From Myxococcus hansupus (GTDB taxonomy: Bacteria > Myxococcota > Myxococcia > Myxococcales > Myxococcaceae): DNA of 64,000 nt. Both the position numbers and the translations under genes were made by a program. This document shows, piece after piece, positions 24,395-35,939 of this stretch. Every line of letters starts with the position of its first letter. The stretch's first letter is position 1. The DNA lies in NCBI RefSeq assembly GCF_000280925.3, contig NZ_CP012109.1, positions 496,001-560,000 of the forward strand. The letters are read 5' to 3'. The notes under the pieces were generated by a model, which ran no database searches, was not told the DNA's origin, and was given only the letters and a program-made list of their open reading frames with translations.

Positions 24395-25119
24395 CCCTTC
24401 GCCTGTTTGAACTCTCCCAGGACAGCACGATGTGGCCCCGAATCAACGGGAGCTTCAACGCCGCGCACAAGTGGTCGCTGCCTGGGTTGGCGGGCTGCCC
24501 TGGCTGTGGGGTGACCTGGGCCTCCTCGGGTCATCAGTATCCCGCGGTCGATCTGTCGACGCTGCCTCAGCAGGGCGAGTTCCTGGAGGCCCGGCCCGAG
24601 CCGTTCGAGGCGTTCGCGAGGCTGCGTGAACTCGTCCGCCCTCTGGCCCCACCTGGAGCGCTGCTGCCACCAGGGACATCGTTCGGCCCTCTGGTAGGAA
24701 CCGCCTCGGGGCGATTCGCCGCTTTCGAATCGCAGGGGAGCATGCTGCTCGTCGTCCGCCGGGAGGCGTTGGAGCAACTCGTGACGGAGGGCGTGCGCGG
24801 CCTCGTGGGGTGCAAGACGGAGCTTCGCTTTCGGCAGAAGGACCCGCCGGAGCTCCTGGAGCTGCAACTCGAGCCCCGAGGCCAACTTCACCCGGACTGC
24901 TACAAGCCGGATACGCCGCCTCCCTGCACCACCTGTGGCCGCTTCAAACTCACGCTGCCCGACGACCCCATCCTCGACGCGGCCTCGCTGCCCACGGACC
25001 GGGACCTCTTCCGCGTGGGCAACTTCGCGACCGTGCTCGTTGGCACCGAGCGCTTCAAGGACGCCGTGAAGCGTCTGGGCCTGGAAGGCATCACCTTCCG
25101 CGAACTCCCCACCCGGTGA
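24391..25119 (+). CDS. sitI: SitI-like double-CXXCG immunity protein, copy 2
   Basis: A 242-residue protein with CPGCG near residue 36 and CTTCG near residue 181. The start (ATG 24391) overlaps the toxin stop. The N-terminal ~15 residues and the central region differ clearly from copy 1, while the last ~60 residues match almost exactly. Conservation of both zinc-type motifs suggests a shared scaffold with a variable recognition surface. Whether it protects against the copy 1 toxin as well cannot be told from sequence. Confidence 0.88.
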   Translation: MTLRLFELSQDSTMWPRINGSFNAAHKWSLPGLAGCPGCGVTWASSGHQYPAVDLSTLPQQGEFLEARPEPFEAFARLRELVRPLAPPGALLPPGTSFGPLVGTASGRFAAFESQGSMLLVVRREALEQLVTEGVRGLVGCKTELRFRQKDPPELLELQLEPRGQLHPDCYKPDTPPPCTTCGRFKLTLPDDPILDAASLPTDRDLFRVGNFATVLVGTERFKDAVKRLGLEGITFRELPTR

Positions 25120-25178
25120 CGCGGGCGCCTTCACTTCCACGGGCCTCCGCCGACCGAGACGCTTAGGATGGGAGCGCG

Positions 25179-25520
25179 ATGTCCTCCGACGATCAGTCAC
25201 CTCCCTACTGGCTCCTCATCTCCGTCCTCTTCAGCAACCAGCCGCTGTCGCCCTCGCTGGCGATGACGCTGCACCAGGCGGCCTACGAACTCCACGCACG
25301 GGGTGACGGCGCCAAGCAGGTGGCCGGGGACATGATGAGCGGCCGCGTGGTGAACCTCCGCAAGGAGGTCTCCTTCGGCGGCATCTCCGGGCCCGCGTTC
25401 GAGGCCGAAATCGAGACCGAGCGTGGCTCCGGCGCCGTCCGCTTCGTGCTCACCCGCCAGGGCCTGGAGATGATGAAGCAGCAACCCGCCGAGCCGCCGC
25501 GGCCCAAGTACCTCAACTGA
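25179..25520 (+). CDS. Conserved-looking small protein, unknown function
   Basis: A 113-residue soluble protein with good coding bias and an ATG at 25179 preceded by GGGAG. It begins with an acidic stretch and a hydrophobic segment (YWLLISVLF), is rich in beta-strand-like sequence (EAEIETERGSGAVRFVLTRQ) and ends Pro-rich. No known motif. It lies 59 bp after the second immunity gene and may be outside the duplicated unit. Confidence 0.65.
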   Translation: MSSDDQSPPYWLLISVLFSNQPLSPSLAMTLHQAAYELHARGDGAKQVAGDMMSGRVVNLRKEVSFGGISGPAFEAEIETERGSGAVRFVLTRQGLEMMKQQPAEPPRPKYLN

Positions 25521-25588
25521 GGCACCCACCGCCCGCCTGCCCGTCCGCCCTCTGCGCGCGAGCGGCCGCCGTCGCCACCTTGGAGGGC

Positions 25589-25831
25589 ATGGACCCCAAG
25601 GACTACCTCAAGCGCGGCGCGGGCATCCCGCTGGACCCCAAGAAGCAGAAGGACCCGGAGGAGGACGGCGACAACGTTCCCGCGGAGGGGCGCGCCGAGT
25701 TCCTCAATGACGTCGGGGAGCAGAACGGCGGTCAACGCACGGACGTCGACCTGCCGTGGAGGAAAGGCCCCGAATTGCAGCGGGGCCAACGTGACGCCTA
25801 CAACGCGGAAAGCGACAAGAAGAAGGGCTGA
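25589..25831 (+). CDS. Small hydrophilic protein, unknown function
   Basis: About 80 residues, very charged and rich in Asp, Lys, Gly and Pro, with no hydrophobic core, so probably disordered. ATG 25589 follows GGAGGG closely; TTG 25580 is an alternative. It starts 68 bp after the preceding gene on the same strand and converges on the next gene. Confidence 0.5.
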   Translation: MDPKDYLKRGAGIPLDPKKQKDPEEDGDNVPAEGRAEFLNDVGEQNGGQRTDVDLPWRKGPELQRGQRDAYNAESDKKKG

Positions 25832-25843
25832 CGCCCCGCGCGA

Positions 25844-26251
25844 TTACTCGCGCTCCATGTCCACCTTCATCTTGTTGCCCATGTGGATGATGGAGTTCGA
25901 CAGCGTCGCGGCGGACATCTCCGCCAGCTCCATGAGGACCTGCTCCTGCTGCGCCTGCTCGGAGCCGGCGGGGGCCTGGGACACCGGGCCCCGCGAGCCG
26001 TCCTCGGAGATGGGCCCACGGCCCACGGCGGAGAGGTAGGAGTTCAACATCCCGTTGTTCGGCGAGCTGCCCACCGACGCCAGCGCCGAGGCGACCACCG
26101 CGCCCCCCGACACCATCGTCGGGTCTCCAGGCCGGTTGGCCGGGGCCATCGGGTTCACCAGCGAGCCAAAGCTCGTGCTGGCCGCGCGGCTCTGCGCCTG
26201 CGTGGCGGCGGGCTGAATCATGGGGCCGTTGAAGGAGTTGATGCGGGTCAT
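25844..26251 (-). CDS. Small Ser/Ala/Met-rich protein, unknown function
   Basis: A 135-residue protein starting at ATG 26251 with GGAGG four bases upstream. The first ~95 residues are low-complexity (Ser, Gly, Ala, Pro, Asn). The last ~40 form an amphipathic helix with many Met (EQAQQEQVLMELAEMSAATLSNSIIHMGNK is the relevant stretch, about residues 96-125). That looks like a self-associating or needle-type helix, but I cannot assign a family. No signal peptide is visible. Confidence 0.6.
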   Translation of the reverse strand: MTRINSFNGPMIQPAATQAQSRAASTSFGSLVNPMAPANRPGDPTMVSGGAVVASALASVGSSPNNGMLNSYLSAVGRGPISEDGSRGPVSQAPAGSEQAQQEQVLMELAEMSAATLSNSIIHMGNKMKVDMERE

Positions 26252-26429
26252 GGCGCCTCCGTCTCGGCCCGGGACGCGCACCACGCACGTGTCGGACCTC
26301 TCGAACCCCATTATCGCCCAGCGGCCCCGCGAAGTTGCGCGGAAGGCCCAAAACGCCCGAAAGCCGCGGACTTACGGGCGCACTCCCCGTCAGCCGCGGC
26401 CTTCAAGTGACTTCAAGAAGCGTTGAATC

Positions 26430-27716
<1,287 letters not shown>

Positions 27717-27775
27717 CGTGGGCTCCTCGCTGCGGTAAAAGTGGTGTGTTGCGTGCTGCGAAAGTCAGGAAAGCT

Positions 27776-29401
<1,626 letters not shown>

Positions 29402-29518
29402 CGAGGCTCCTTTGGCTTGGCGCGTTGTAAATCTACTGGAACGGCTCGGAAAATGAGTCCCGAGAGGGCAAAAAGGAAGTGCGGCGAGGATCTTTGCCTG
29501 CTTGCCTGTAACTCTGTC

Positions 29519-29533
29519 AACAAGCGGCTTGTT
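29519..29533. promoter_or_regulatory. Candidate operator of the aceBA operon
   Basis: AACAAGC-G-GCTTGTT is a perfect 7+1+7 dyad in the AT-rich gap between aceB (start 29401) and the divergent PspC-domain gene (29650). An overlapping looser repeat (TTGTT at 29529-29533, AACAA at 29547-29551) suggests a second binding phase. The form suits a homodimeric GntR- or TetR-type regulator, as controls glyoxylate and fatty-acid genes elsewhere. No such regulator gene is in the window. Confidence 0.6.
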
Positions 29534-29649
29534 AAATCTGTAAATCAACAAATCGCCCCCAGGGCGTATGCAATGGGGAGCGCCAAGGCGCGTAGGTAGG
29601 AATGAGGCCCGCGGCCGCCAAGTGGGAATGGGCCCGGAAGGGAGACGTG

Positions 29650-30003
29650 ATGGACGCCAAGAGACGCTGCGCCACCTGCACGGAGGAAGTGAGCCTGGAG
29701 GTCCGGAGGTGCCCGAGCTGTGGCGCGCGCACGGAGCCGCTGCACCGGGGCGTGGAGGGGCGGCTGTTGACCGGGGTGTGCGCGGCGCTGGGGCGCGAGA
29801 CGGGCCTGGACGTGGCGCTCATCCGCGTGGGCTTCGTGGTGGCGCTGGCGGTGTCCGGGGGCACCGCGCTGATGGTGTACCTGCTGCTGTGGGCCTTCAC
29901 GCCGCCGTCGGCGACGGGCACCGCGCCCCTGCGGCGCACGTACAACTGGCTGTCCGGCCTGGGGAACTCGGAGACTTCGCCCCGCGTCGAGCGCCGGGTG
30001 TAG
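29650..30003 (+). CDS. PspC-domain membrane protein with zinc ribbon
   Basis: A 117-residue protein. The N terminus has a two-pair Cys motif (CATC and CPSC, residues about 7-25) that looks like a zinc ribbon. A PspC domain follows: the basic segment [23 protein letters not shown] and one transmembrane helix ([20 protein letters not shown]). PspC proteins help cells sense or respond to membrane stress. Start ATG 29650 has GGGAGACGTG before it; the upstream ATG at 29602 adds only a low-quality extension. Addition of a zinc ribbon to PspC is a moderate variation seen in several phyla. Confidence 0.85.
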   Translation: MDAKRRCATCTEEVSLEVRRCPSCGARTEPLHRGVEGRLLTGVCAALGRETGLDVALIRVGFVVALAVSGGTALMVYLLLWAFTPPSATGTAPLRRTYNWLSGLGNSETSPRVERRV

Positions 30004-30102
30004 TGCTCAGCGTCCAACGAAGAAAATGACGCCGGAGCCGCGCGCGGGGGCTCCGGTTTGTTATCGAAGGGGCTCGACTCGAGACTCCCAGGAGCCCCCC
30101 GC

Positions 30103-31503
30103 GTGAGCACGAAGAACGTTCGCACCGAGAAAGACACCTTCGGTCCCATCGACGTCCCCGCCGACCGGCTGTGGGGCGCGCAGACGCAGCGCAGCCTCCA
30201 GAACTTCGCCATCTCCACCGAGCGCATGCCGCTGGCCCTCATCCGCGCGCTCGTGCTGGTGAAGAAGGCCGCCGCGCTGGTGAACGTGGAGAACGGCACG
30301 CTGGCGAAGGAGAAGGGTGGCGCCATCGTCCGGGCCGCGGACGAGGTCCTGGCCGGCCAGCACGATGACGAGTTCCCCCTGAGCGTGTGGCAGACGGGCA
30401 GCGGGACGCAGTCGAACATGAACACGAACGAGGTGCTCGCCAACCGCGCCTCGGAGCTTCTGGGCGGCGAGCGCGGTGAAGCGCGCAAGGTCCACCCCAA
30501 CGACGACGTCAACAAGGGGCAGAGCTCCAACGACGTCTTCCCCACCGCGATGAGCGTGGCCGCCGTGGCCGCCATCACCGGGCAGGTGCTGCCCGAGCTG
30601 AAGTCCCTGCGCGACGTGTTCGCGGAGAAGTCTCGCGCCTTCCAGGACGTGGTGAAGGTGGGCCGCACCCACCTGCAGGACGCCACGCCCCTGACGCTGG
30701 GGCAGGAGCTGGGCGGCTTCGTGGCGCAGTTGAATCACGCGCAGTCCCACCTGGAGCGGACCCTGCCGCACCTCCTGGAGCTGGCGTTGGGCGGCACGGC
30801 GGTGGGCACGGGCCTCAACGCGCCCAAGGGCTACGCCGAGCGCGTGGCGAAGGAGCTGGCCCAGCTCACCGGCCACCCCTTCGTCACCGCGCCCAACAAG
30901 TTCGAGGCGCTGGCCGCCAACGACGCGCTGGTGCAGGCGCACGGGGCGCTCAAGGGGCTGGCGGCGGTGCTCTTCAAGGTGGCCAATGACGTGCGTTGGC
31001 TGTCTTCCGGGCCGCGCTCGGGCCTGGCGGAAATCATCATCCCGGAGAACGAGCCGGGCAGCTCCATCATGCCGGGCAAGGTGAACCCCACCCAGAGCGA
31101 GGCGCTCACCATGCTGTGCGCCCAGGTGATGGGCAACGACGTGGCCGTCACCGTGGGCGGCGCGTCCGGCAACTTCCAGCTCAACGTCTTCAAGCCGCTC
31201 ATCGCCCACAACCTGCTCCAGAGCTGCCGGCTGCTGGCGGACGGCATGCGCAGCTTCCGCCTGCACTGTGCGGTGGGCATCGAGCCGAACCGGGCCCGCA
31301 TCCAGGAGAACCTGGAGCGCAGCCTGATGCTGGTGACGGCGCTCAACCCCCACATCGGCTACGACAACGCGGCGAAAATCGCGAAGACGGCCTACAAGGA
31401 CGGCACCACGCTCAAGGAGACGGCCGTGGCGCTGGGGCTCGTCACGCCCGAGCAGTTCGACCAGTGGGTCCGCCCGGAGGACATGACGGGCCACAAGGGG
31501 TAG
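30103..31503 (+). CDS. fumC: Class II fumarate hydratase
   Basis: A 466-residue oxygen-stable, iron-independent fumarase that interconverts fumarate and malate in the TCA cycle. The superfamily signature [13 protein letters not shown] is at residues 319-331. The catalytic His is in [12 protein letters not shown], and [10 protein letters not shown] and [14 protein letters not shown] complete the active site. Start GTG 30103 has AGGAG upstream. Together with aceBA on the other strand this block covers malate metabolism. A small hairpin directly after the stop separates it from clpP. Aspartase or argininosuccinate lyase is excluded by the NTNEV and overall motif set. Confidence 0.96.
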   Translation: MSTKNVRTEKDTFGPIDVPADRLWGAQTQRSLQNFAISTERMPLALIRALVLVKKAAALVNVENGTLAKEKGGAIVRAADEVLAGQHDDEFPLSVWQTGSGTQSNMNTNEVLANRASELLGGERGEARKVHPNDDVNKGQSSNDVFPTAMSVAAVAAITGQVLPELKSLRDVFAEKSRAFQDVVKVGRTHLQDATPLTLGQELGGFVAQLNHAQSHLERTLPHLLELALGGTAVGTGLNAPKGYAERVAKELAQLTGHPFVTAPNKFEALAANDALVQAHGALKGLAAVLFKVANDVRWLSSGPRSGLAEIIIPENEPGSSIMPGKVNPTQSEALTMLCAQVMGNDVAVTVGGASGNFQLNVFKPLIAHNLLQSCRLLADGMRSFRLHCAVGIEPNRARIQENLERSLMLVTALNPHIGYDNAAKIAKTAYKDGTTLKETAVALGLVTPEQFDQWVRPEDMTGHKG

Positions 31504-31505
31504 GC

Positions 31506-31522
31506 CCCCTGGGGACCAGGGG
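31506..31522 (+). terminator. Hairpin directly after fumC
   Basis: CCCCTGG / CCAGGGG forms a 7-bp stem with a GGA loop starting three bases after the fumC stop. Alternative pairings are possible in this G/C-rich stretch. Confidence 0.5.
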
Positions 31523-31609
31523 AGCCGGGGCCCCGAAGCGTGGGGCAGCGTACGCTCCGGGAAGAAGGGACGGGCGCGGCGGCGGAAGGGCGATTAGGGT
31601 AGGGGCGTC

Positions 31610-32221
<612 letters not shown>

Positions 32222-32231
32222 CGTAGCCTGG

Positions 32232-32255
32232 CCGCCCCGGCTCGTCCCGGGGCGG
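32232..32255 (+). terminator. Terminator hairpin after clpP
   Basis: A 9-bp perfect stem (CCGCCCCGG / CCGGGGCGG) with a 6-nt loop lies eleven bases after the clpP stop and is followed by TGTGCTTCC. A good rho-independent-type candidate for this GC content. Confidence 0.7.
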
Positions 32256-32367
32256 TGTGCTTCCCTGGCGTGGTGCCACCCGGGCGCCGCGCCGGAAGCA
32301 CGTCCTGCACAAAACATTCGGGGTGCTCTTGCCTGCAGGTGGCACGCGGCGTGCTCACCATGGGCAT

Positions 32368-32790
32368 ATGACGCCGATTCGATTTCGCATCGTCCCCCGG
32401 TTCCTCTTGTCCGGCGCCATCCTGGCCTCAGTGGCCTGCGCGACGGGCCCCACCGGCCGTCCCCCCGTGCCACCCAGTTCGGCCGCCGTGCAGGCGGAGC
32501 TGGGCTCGCGGGACGCGGTCCAGGCCGGCGAGGAATACGCCCGCAACAACTCGCTTGTGCTGGCGGAGGCCGGGGAGGCGGTGGAGATTCGCCCCAACTT
32601 CTGGCGCATCCGCTTCGGCCTCGCGGACCAGCCTGGCCGCGTCCTGGAGGTCGAGTTCGACGAGCTGGCGCGCCGGGTCATCAATGCCCGCGAGCTGGAC
32701 ATCATCCCGGAGAACCTGGGTGACTCCGCGGTGGGCGGCAGCGGCTCCTCGGTGCCGGCCGCGGGTCAGCCTCGGGGCCCCATTCCCTGA
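32368..32790 (+). CDS. Small lipoprotein, unknown function
   Basis: A 140-residue predicted lipoprotein with a twin-basic N terminus, hydrophobic core and SVAC lipobox (Cys near 24). The mature part has a compact core resembling a PepSY/SnoaL-like alpha+beta unit (EIRPNFWRIRFGLADQPGRVLEVEFDE, about residues 72-98) and a Gly/Ser/Pro-rich tail. Start ATG 32368; an upstream in-frame start would lack a signal. No clear homologue recognised. Confidence 0.7.
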   Translation: MTPIRFRIVPRFLLSGAILASVACATGPTGRPPVPPSSAAVQAELGSRDAVQAGEEYARNNSLVLAEAGEAVEIRPNFWRIRFGLADQPGRVLEVEFDELARRVINARELDIIPENLGDSAVGGSGSSVPAAGQPRGPIP

Positions 32791-32880
32791 GCGGGAGCGG
32801 GCCCTTCGGCGCGGGTGCCCAGGGCACGGGCTCCCGGTCGCCAATGACCCGCCGGAACGTTTGAACGGGCGGGTGAGGCG

Positions 32881-33336
32881 TCACGGCGCTGGCGTGTGCG
32901 CCTCCTCGCAGAACATCAGCTCGGCCTGTCCTCCCGTGCGTCCCACGAGGACGGCGACCTGTCCGTAGGCGCGTCCGAAGCGTGCGGCCTCCTCGCGGGG
33001 CAGGCCCGGGACGAAGAGGCTCTGTTCGCACCAGCTTCCGTCATCCGCCTCGCCCAGGGCGGAGGCGACTGCCCATCCCCCCGCGACGAGCTGCGCGATG
33101 AGCCGCTCCTGTTCGCGGCGGTTCTCCTCGGCGCTCCGCCACTGGGAGCCGGGGTTCCACGCCGTCAGGAAGGCCCACTCCCGGTGGCCGCGGGCCGCAA
33201 GCGTTGCGTCCAGGGCCGGGTGCAGGGCGCCGGCTCGCAGGATTTGCTCGACGCCACCCGTGCTGGGGTGGGGCCGGATGACGTAGCGCGTCGCCGTGTA
33301 GGCCGCCGTCAATCGCTCGCGTTCGTGGGGGCTCAT
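32881..33336 (-). CDS. DUF3293-like protein
   Basis: A 151-residue soluble protein. It matches the pattern of DUF3293: an N-terminal YxxTxY region, the segment AFLTAWNPGSQWRSAEENR, then SLFVPGLPREEAARFGRAYGQ and a C-terminal aromatic/acidic ending (AELMFCEEA). Function unknown. ATG 33336 or ATG 33345 could start it; both keep the core. It diverges from the lipoprotein-like gene at 33470. Confidence 0.75.
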   Translation of the reverse strand: MSPHERERLTAAYTATRYVIRPHPSTGGVEQILRAGALHPALDATLAARGHREWAFLTAWNPGSQWRSAEENRREQERLIAQLVAGGWAVASALGEADDGSWCEQSLFVPGLPREEAARFGRAYGQVAVLVGRTGGQAELMFCEEAHTPAP

Positions 33337-33404
33337 ACCCCGCATGATGCGCCGCCCGCCCGCACCGGAAAATCGAGTTTCGGATAATCCAATGTGAATG
33401 TTCG

Positions 33405-33449
33405 ATTCCGTTCGACGTCCATGCCCTTCGCCACGTTCCAGAACGGAAT
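33405..33449 (+). promoter_or_regulatory. 9-bp inverted repeat in the leader of the next gene
   Basis: ATTCCGTTC (33405-33413) and GAACGGAAT (33441-33449) are perfect inverted repeats with a 27-nt spacer, ending about ten bases before the GGAGGGG ribosome-binding site of the gene at 33470. Could be an operator or an mRNA hairpin. Confidence 0.45.
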
Positions 33450-33469
33450 GAAAGGCTTTGGAGGGGAAC

Positions 33470-34312
33470 ATGTTTCGTCGCTCTGTTACTGTTGTATCTG
33501 CGTTGATGGGTATTCTTGGGACGGGCTGCGCGTCGGTGAGCCATGTCCAGACGGCGGACACGTTGGGCGCGGGCCGGTTCCAATTCGGAATCGAGCCGGG
33601 CGTCATGGGTGCAGCGGTTCTGGGCGGGGACGACAACAACCCCACGGCGGGTGGCTATGTCCCGCACTTCGACATGGCGCTTCGCTATGGCGTGGCGGAG
33701 CGTGTCGACCTGGGCGTCCGCGTGGGCTCCTCGCTGGCGGAACTTCAGACGAAGTTCCTGCTGACCGAGCCTGGTGACCCCGTGAAGGCCATCTCGCTGG
33801 CCCCGTCCATCTCGGGCGCCTCCATCGGCTCGGGGACGAACTCGGAGGGTGAGTCGGCCTCGACGAGCTACCTGAACGTCTCCGCGCCGCTGCTGGTGGG
33901 CTTCAAGACGAAGGGCGGCTCGGAGCTGGTGCTGGGGCCTCGCGTGATGTGGACGCGCATCGCCGGCAACGTGGGCAACGACGGCGCCGCGCTCAACATC
34001 CTCAGCGTGGGTGCCTCGGTGGGTTACGCGCTGCGCGTCACCGAGGGCTTCCGCCTGATGCCGGAGGTCGGCCTCTCGTTCCCCGTCGTGGGACATGCGA
34101 GCGCCACCAACAGTGACTCGGAGGCCATCGCGGGCTTCAACGGCGGCTTCGCGCAGTTCAAGCTGGGCTTCCTGTTCGGCGCGGGCCGCCCCATCCGTCG
34201 CAACACCGACGCCATCCCCTCCGACTACGTGGAGGAGACGGACCGCCGGCAGGGACGCGCGGACGACGGCGAGAGCACGCCCGAGCGCGGCAGCAGCGAC
34301 ATCGACTACTGA
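33470..34312 (+). CDS. Outer-membrane beta-barrel-like protein with lipoprotein-type signal
   Basis: A 280-residue exported protein. The signal ends at GTGC (Cys near 24), a weak lipobox. The mature part alternates short hydrophobic strands with Gly/Asn/Asp turns (FDMALRYGVAERVDLGVRVG, LNVSAPLLVGFKTKGGSELV), as in 8-10-stranded barrels, and closes with a charged tail of about 40 residues. Start ATG 33470 has GGAGGGG upstream. The role is unknown; a stress- or nutrient-regulated surface protein is possible. A perfect 10-bp hairpin lies between it and the converging protease gene. Confidence 0.7.
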   Translation: MFRRSVTVVSALMGILGTGCASVSHVQTADTLGAGRFQFGIEPGVMGAAVLGGDDNNPTAGGYVPHFDMALRYGVAERVDLGVRVGSSLAELQTKFLLTEPGDPVKAISLAPSISGASIGSGTNSEGESASTSYLNVSAPLLVGFKTKGGSELVLGPRVMWTRIAGNVGNDGAALNILSVGASVGYALRVTEGFRLMPEVGLSFPVVGHASATNSDSEAIAGFNGGFAQFKLGFLFGAGRPIRRNTDAIPSDYVEETDRRQGRADDGESTPERGSSDIDY

Positions 34313-34321
34313 GTGGAACCT

Positions 34322-34350
34322 CGGGCTCCGGTGTCCCCCGCCGGAGCCCG
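34322..34350. terminator. Bidirectional terminator hairpin
   Basis: CGGGCTCCGG / CCGGAGCCCG is a perfect 10-bp stem with a 9-nt loop between the converging barrel-like gene and the M48 protease gene. It can act on both transcripts. Confidence 0.75.
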
Positions 34351-34352
34351 GC

Positions 34353-35789
34353 TCAGGGCGTGGATTTCACCCCACCCGTCACGCGCTTCACCGTGCGGCC
34401 CGCGGGCAGGGTGTCCCCGGGCTGTACGCCGTTGATGATGGACAGCTCCTCCACGGAGATGGTGGATGGGTTCTGCTCGTTGAACTGCTGCAGCGTCATG
34501 GGCGAGGCGATTTTCGCCAGCTCGATGCGCGCGGGCTGGACGGCCAGCGCGGAGGCGTCCGTCAGCGCACCGAAGCTGGAGAAGGTGGCGCGGAAGGCCT
34601 CCTCGTACGCGGGGAGCTGCTGCGCCCCGGTGTAGCCCAGGAGCTGGAGCGTGGTGCCGCCCTGGCTCACGAAGGCGGTGACGCCCGCGATGACGCCTTG
34701 CTCCGTCTGCGCCTGGAAGAACGCGGCGCCCGGAGGAAAGCCAGCGGGCGCGGCATTGGCGGGCTGGATGCCTTCCTGTGCCATGAAGCGCTGCATCGCC
34801 TCTTGCGGCGCGATGTTCCCGGTGGGCACCAGGCCGACGATGGCATCCTCCTGGGGGCTGACGCCCGCCACCTGCTGGGGCTGGTTCGCCGTCTTCCATC
34901 CCTGCGGGAAGGTGAGCTGGAAGCGCAGTCCCGGGTGCATGAAGACATTGCCCCGGAAGAAGCCCTGCCGCGGGTCGTTGCCGTAGGCCATGCCCTGGAG
35001 CATGGCGAGGTACTCCTCGCGCCCGTCCTTGAGCTTGTTGAAGTCCACGTGGGCGTTCGCGGCACGCTCCTGCGCGGTCTTCACGCGGTCACCCGGGTCG
35101 GGGTGGGTGGACAGCCACGCGGGGAGGCTCTGGCCGCCCGCGGCCTTGCCCACGCGGTCCAGCGTGGCGAAGACGTTCGCCGCGGCACGCACGTCGTAGC
35201 CCGCGTTCAACATGTACTTGAAGCCCAGCTCGTCCGCCTGGCGCTCGTCGTCGCGGCCGTACTTGAGGAACAAGAGCTGGAGTCCCGCGGCGGCCAGGCC
35301 CCCGAAGCGGGCCACGTCCTCGCTCAGCACGCTGCCCAGCAGGAGGCCGGCCTGCGCGAGCTGCGCCTGGGAAATCTGCTCCACGGAGTGGCGCGCGGTG
35401 ATGTGGGCGACCTCATGTCCCAGCACGGAGGCCAGCTCCGCCTCGGAGTTGAGCGCCGTGAGCAGGCCGCGCGTGACGAACACGGGGCCGCCGGGGAGGG
35501 CGAAGGCGTTCACCACCGGGTCGTCCACGGCCTGCACGGTCCACGGCAGCTCGGGCCGCTCGGACGCCTTGGCCATGGGCAGGCCCACCCGGGCGACGTA
35601 GTCCTGGACCTTGGGTTCCTGGATGAGGCCAATGGACCCGCGGACCTCCTCCGCGCTCTGTTTGCCCAGGGCGATTTCGTCGTTCTGGGACACGAGCGAC
35701 AGCATGCGTTTGCCCGTCGCGGGGTTTCGCACGCAGGTCGTCACGGAGAGCAGGGCCAGCAGTGGCAGCAGCCTGAGGCGTGAGGTCAT
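34353..35789 (-). CDS. M48-family metalloprotease, exported
   Basis: A 478-residue protein. The signal sequence ends in SVTTC, a possible weak lipobox. The zinc motif HEVAH lies near residue 124 and the third ligand is in DERQAD about 60 residues later. The domain resembles BepA/LoiP-type periplasmic M48 peptidases that degrade misfolded outer-membrane proteins. After the catalytic domain is a ~200-residue extension with a TPR-free beta-rich fold. I chose ATG 35789, which has GGAAGG just upstream; an in-frame reading frame extends a further 640 bases but lacks coding character. It diverges from the next gene across 150 bp. Confidence 0.85.
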   Translation of the reverse strand: MTSRLRLLPLLALLSVTTCVRNPATGKRMLSLVSQNDEIALGKQSAEEVRGSIGLIQEPKVQDYVARVGLPMAKASERPELPWTVQAVDDPVVNAFALPGGPVFVTRGLLTALNSEAELASVLGHEVAHITARHSVEQISQAQLAQAGLLLGSVLSEDVARFGGLAAAGLQLLFLKYGRDDERQADELGFKYMLNAGYDVRAAANVFATLDRVGKAAGGQSLPAWLSTHPDPGDRVKTAQERAANAHVDFNKLKDGREEYLAMLQGMAYGNDPRQGFFRGNVFMHPGLRFQLTFPQGWKTANQPQQVAGVSPQEDAIVGLVPTGNIAPQEAMQRFMAQEGIQPANAAPAGFPPGAAFFQAQTEQGVIAGVTAFVSQGGTTLQLLGYTGAQQLPAYEEAFRATFSSFGALTDASALAVQPARIELAKIASPMTLQQFNEQNPSTISVEELSIINGVQPGDTLPAGRTVKRVTGGVKSTP

Positions 35790-35939
35790 GGGGCCTTCCT
35801 GAAGGGACTGCATGCCCAGGTAGGGCGCGAGCAGCGGAGCGACCACGGCCGGTGTGGGGGTTGCGTCACTGGTGGACAGTCCAGCGCGCACCGCGGCGCC
35901 ACATCCGTTAGCTTGTGCCCTGGAGCAGGAGGCTCTCGA

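Larger units (their letters stand above)
22205..25134 (+). repeat. Tandem duplication of a toxin-immunity unit
   Basis: Two head-to-tail units, about 22205-23675 and 23680-25134, each contain the same order: GGAAAAGACAGACC leader, palindrome, toxin lipoprotein gene, double-CXXCG immunity gene, and a conserved post-stop segment (TGACGCGGGYGCCTTCACTT). The leader, the toxin N terminus and the immunity C terminus are nearly identical between copies. The toxin C terminus and most of the immunity protein have diverged. That is the signature of duplication followed by specificity divergence. Confidence 0.9.

Noticed and set aside
22205..25134. Transposon or integron as the source of the tandem duplication
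   Set aside because: No transposase, integrase, terminal inverted repeats or target-site duplication flank the units; unequal recombination is simpler.
33383..33388. GATAAT as a -10 promoter element for the gene at 33470
   Set aside because: No -35-like sequence at the proper distance and it falls at the far end of the leader; too weak to report.
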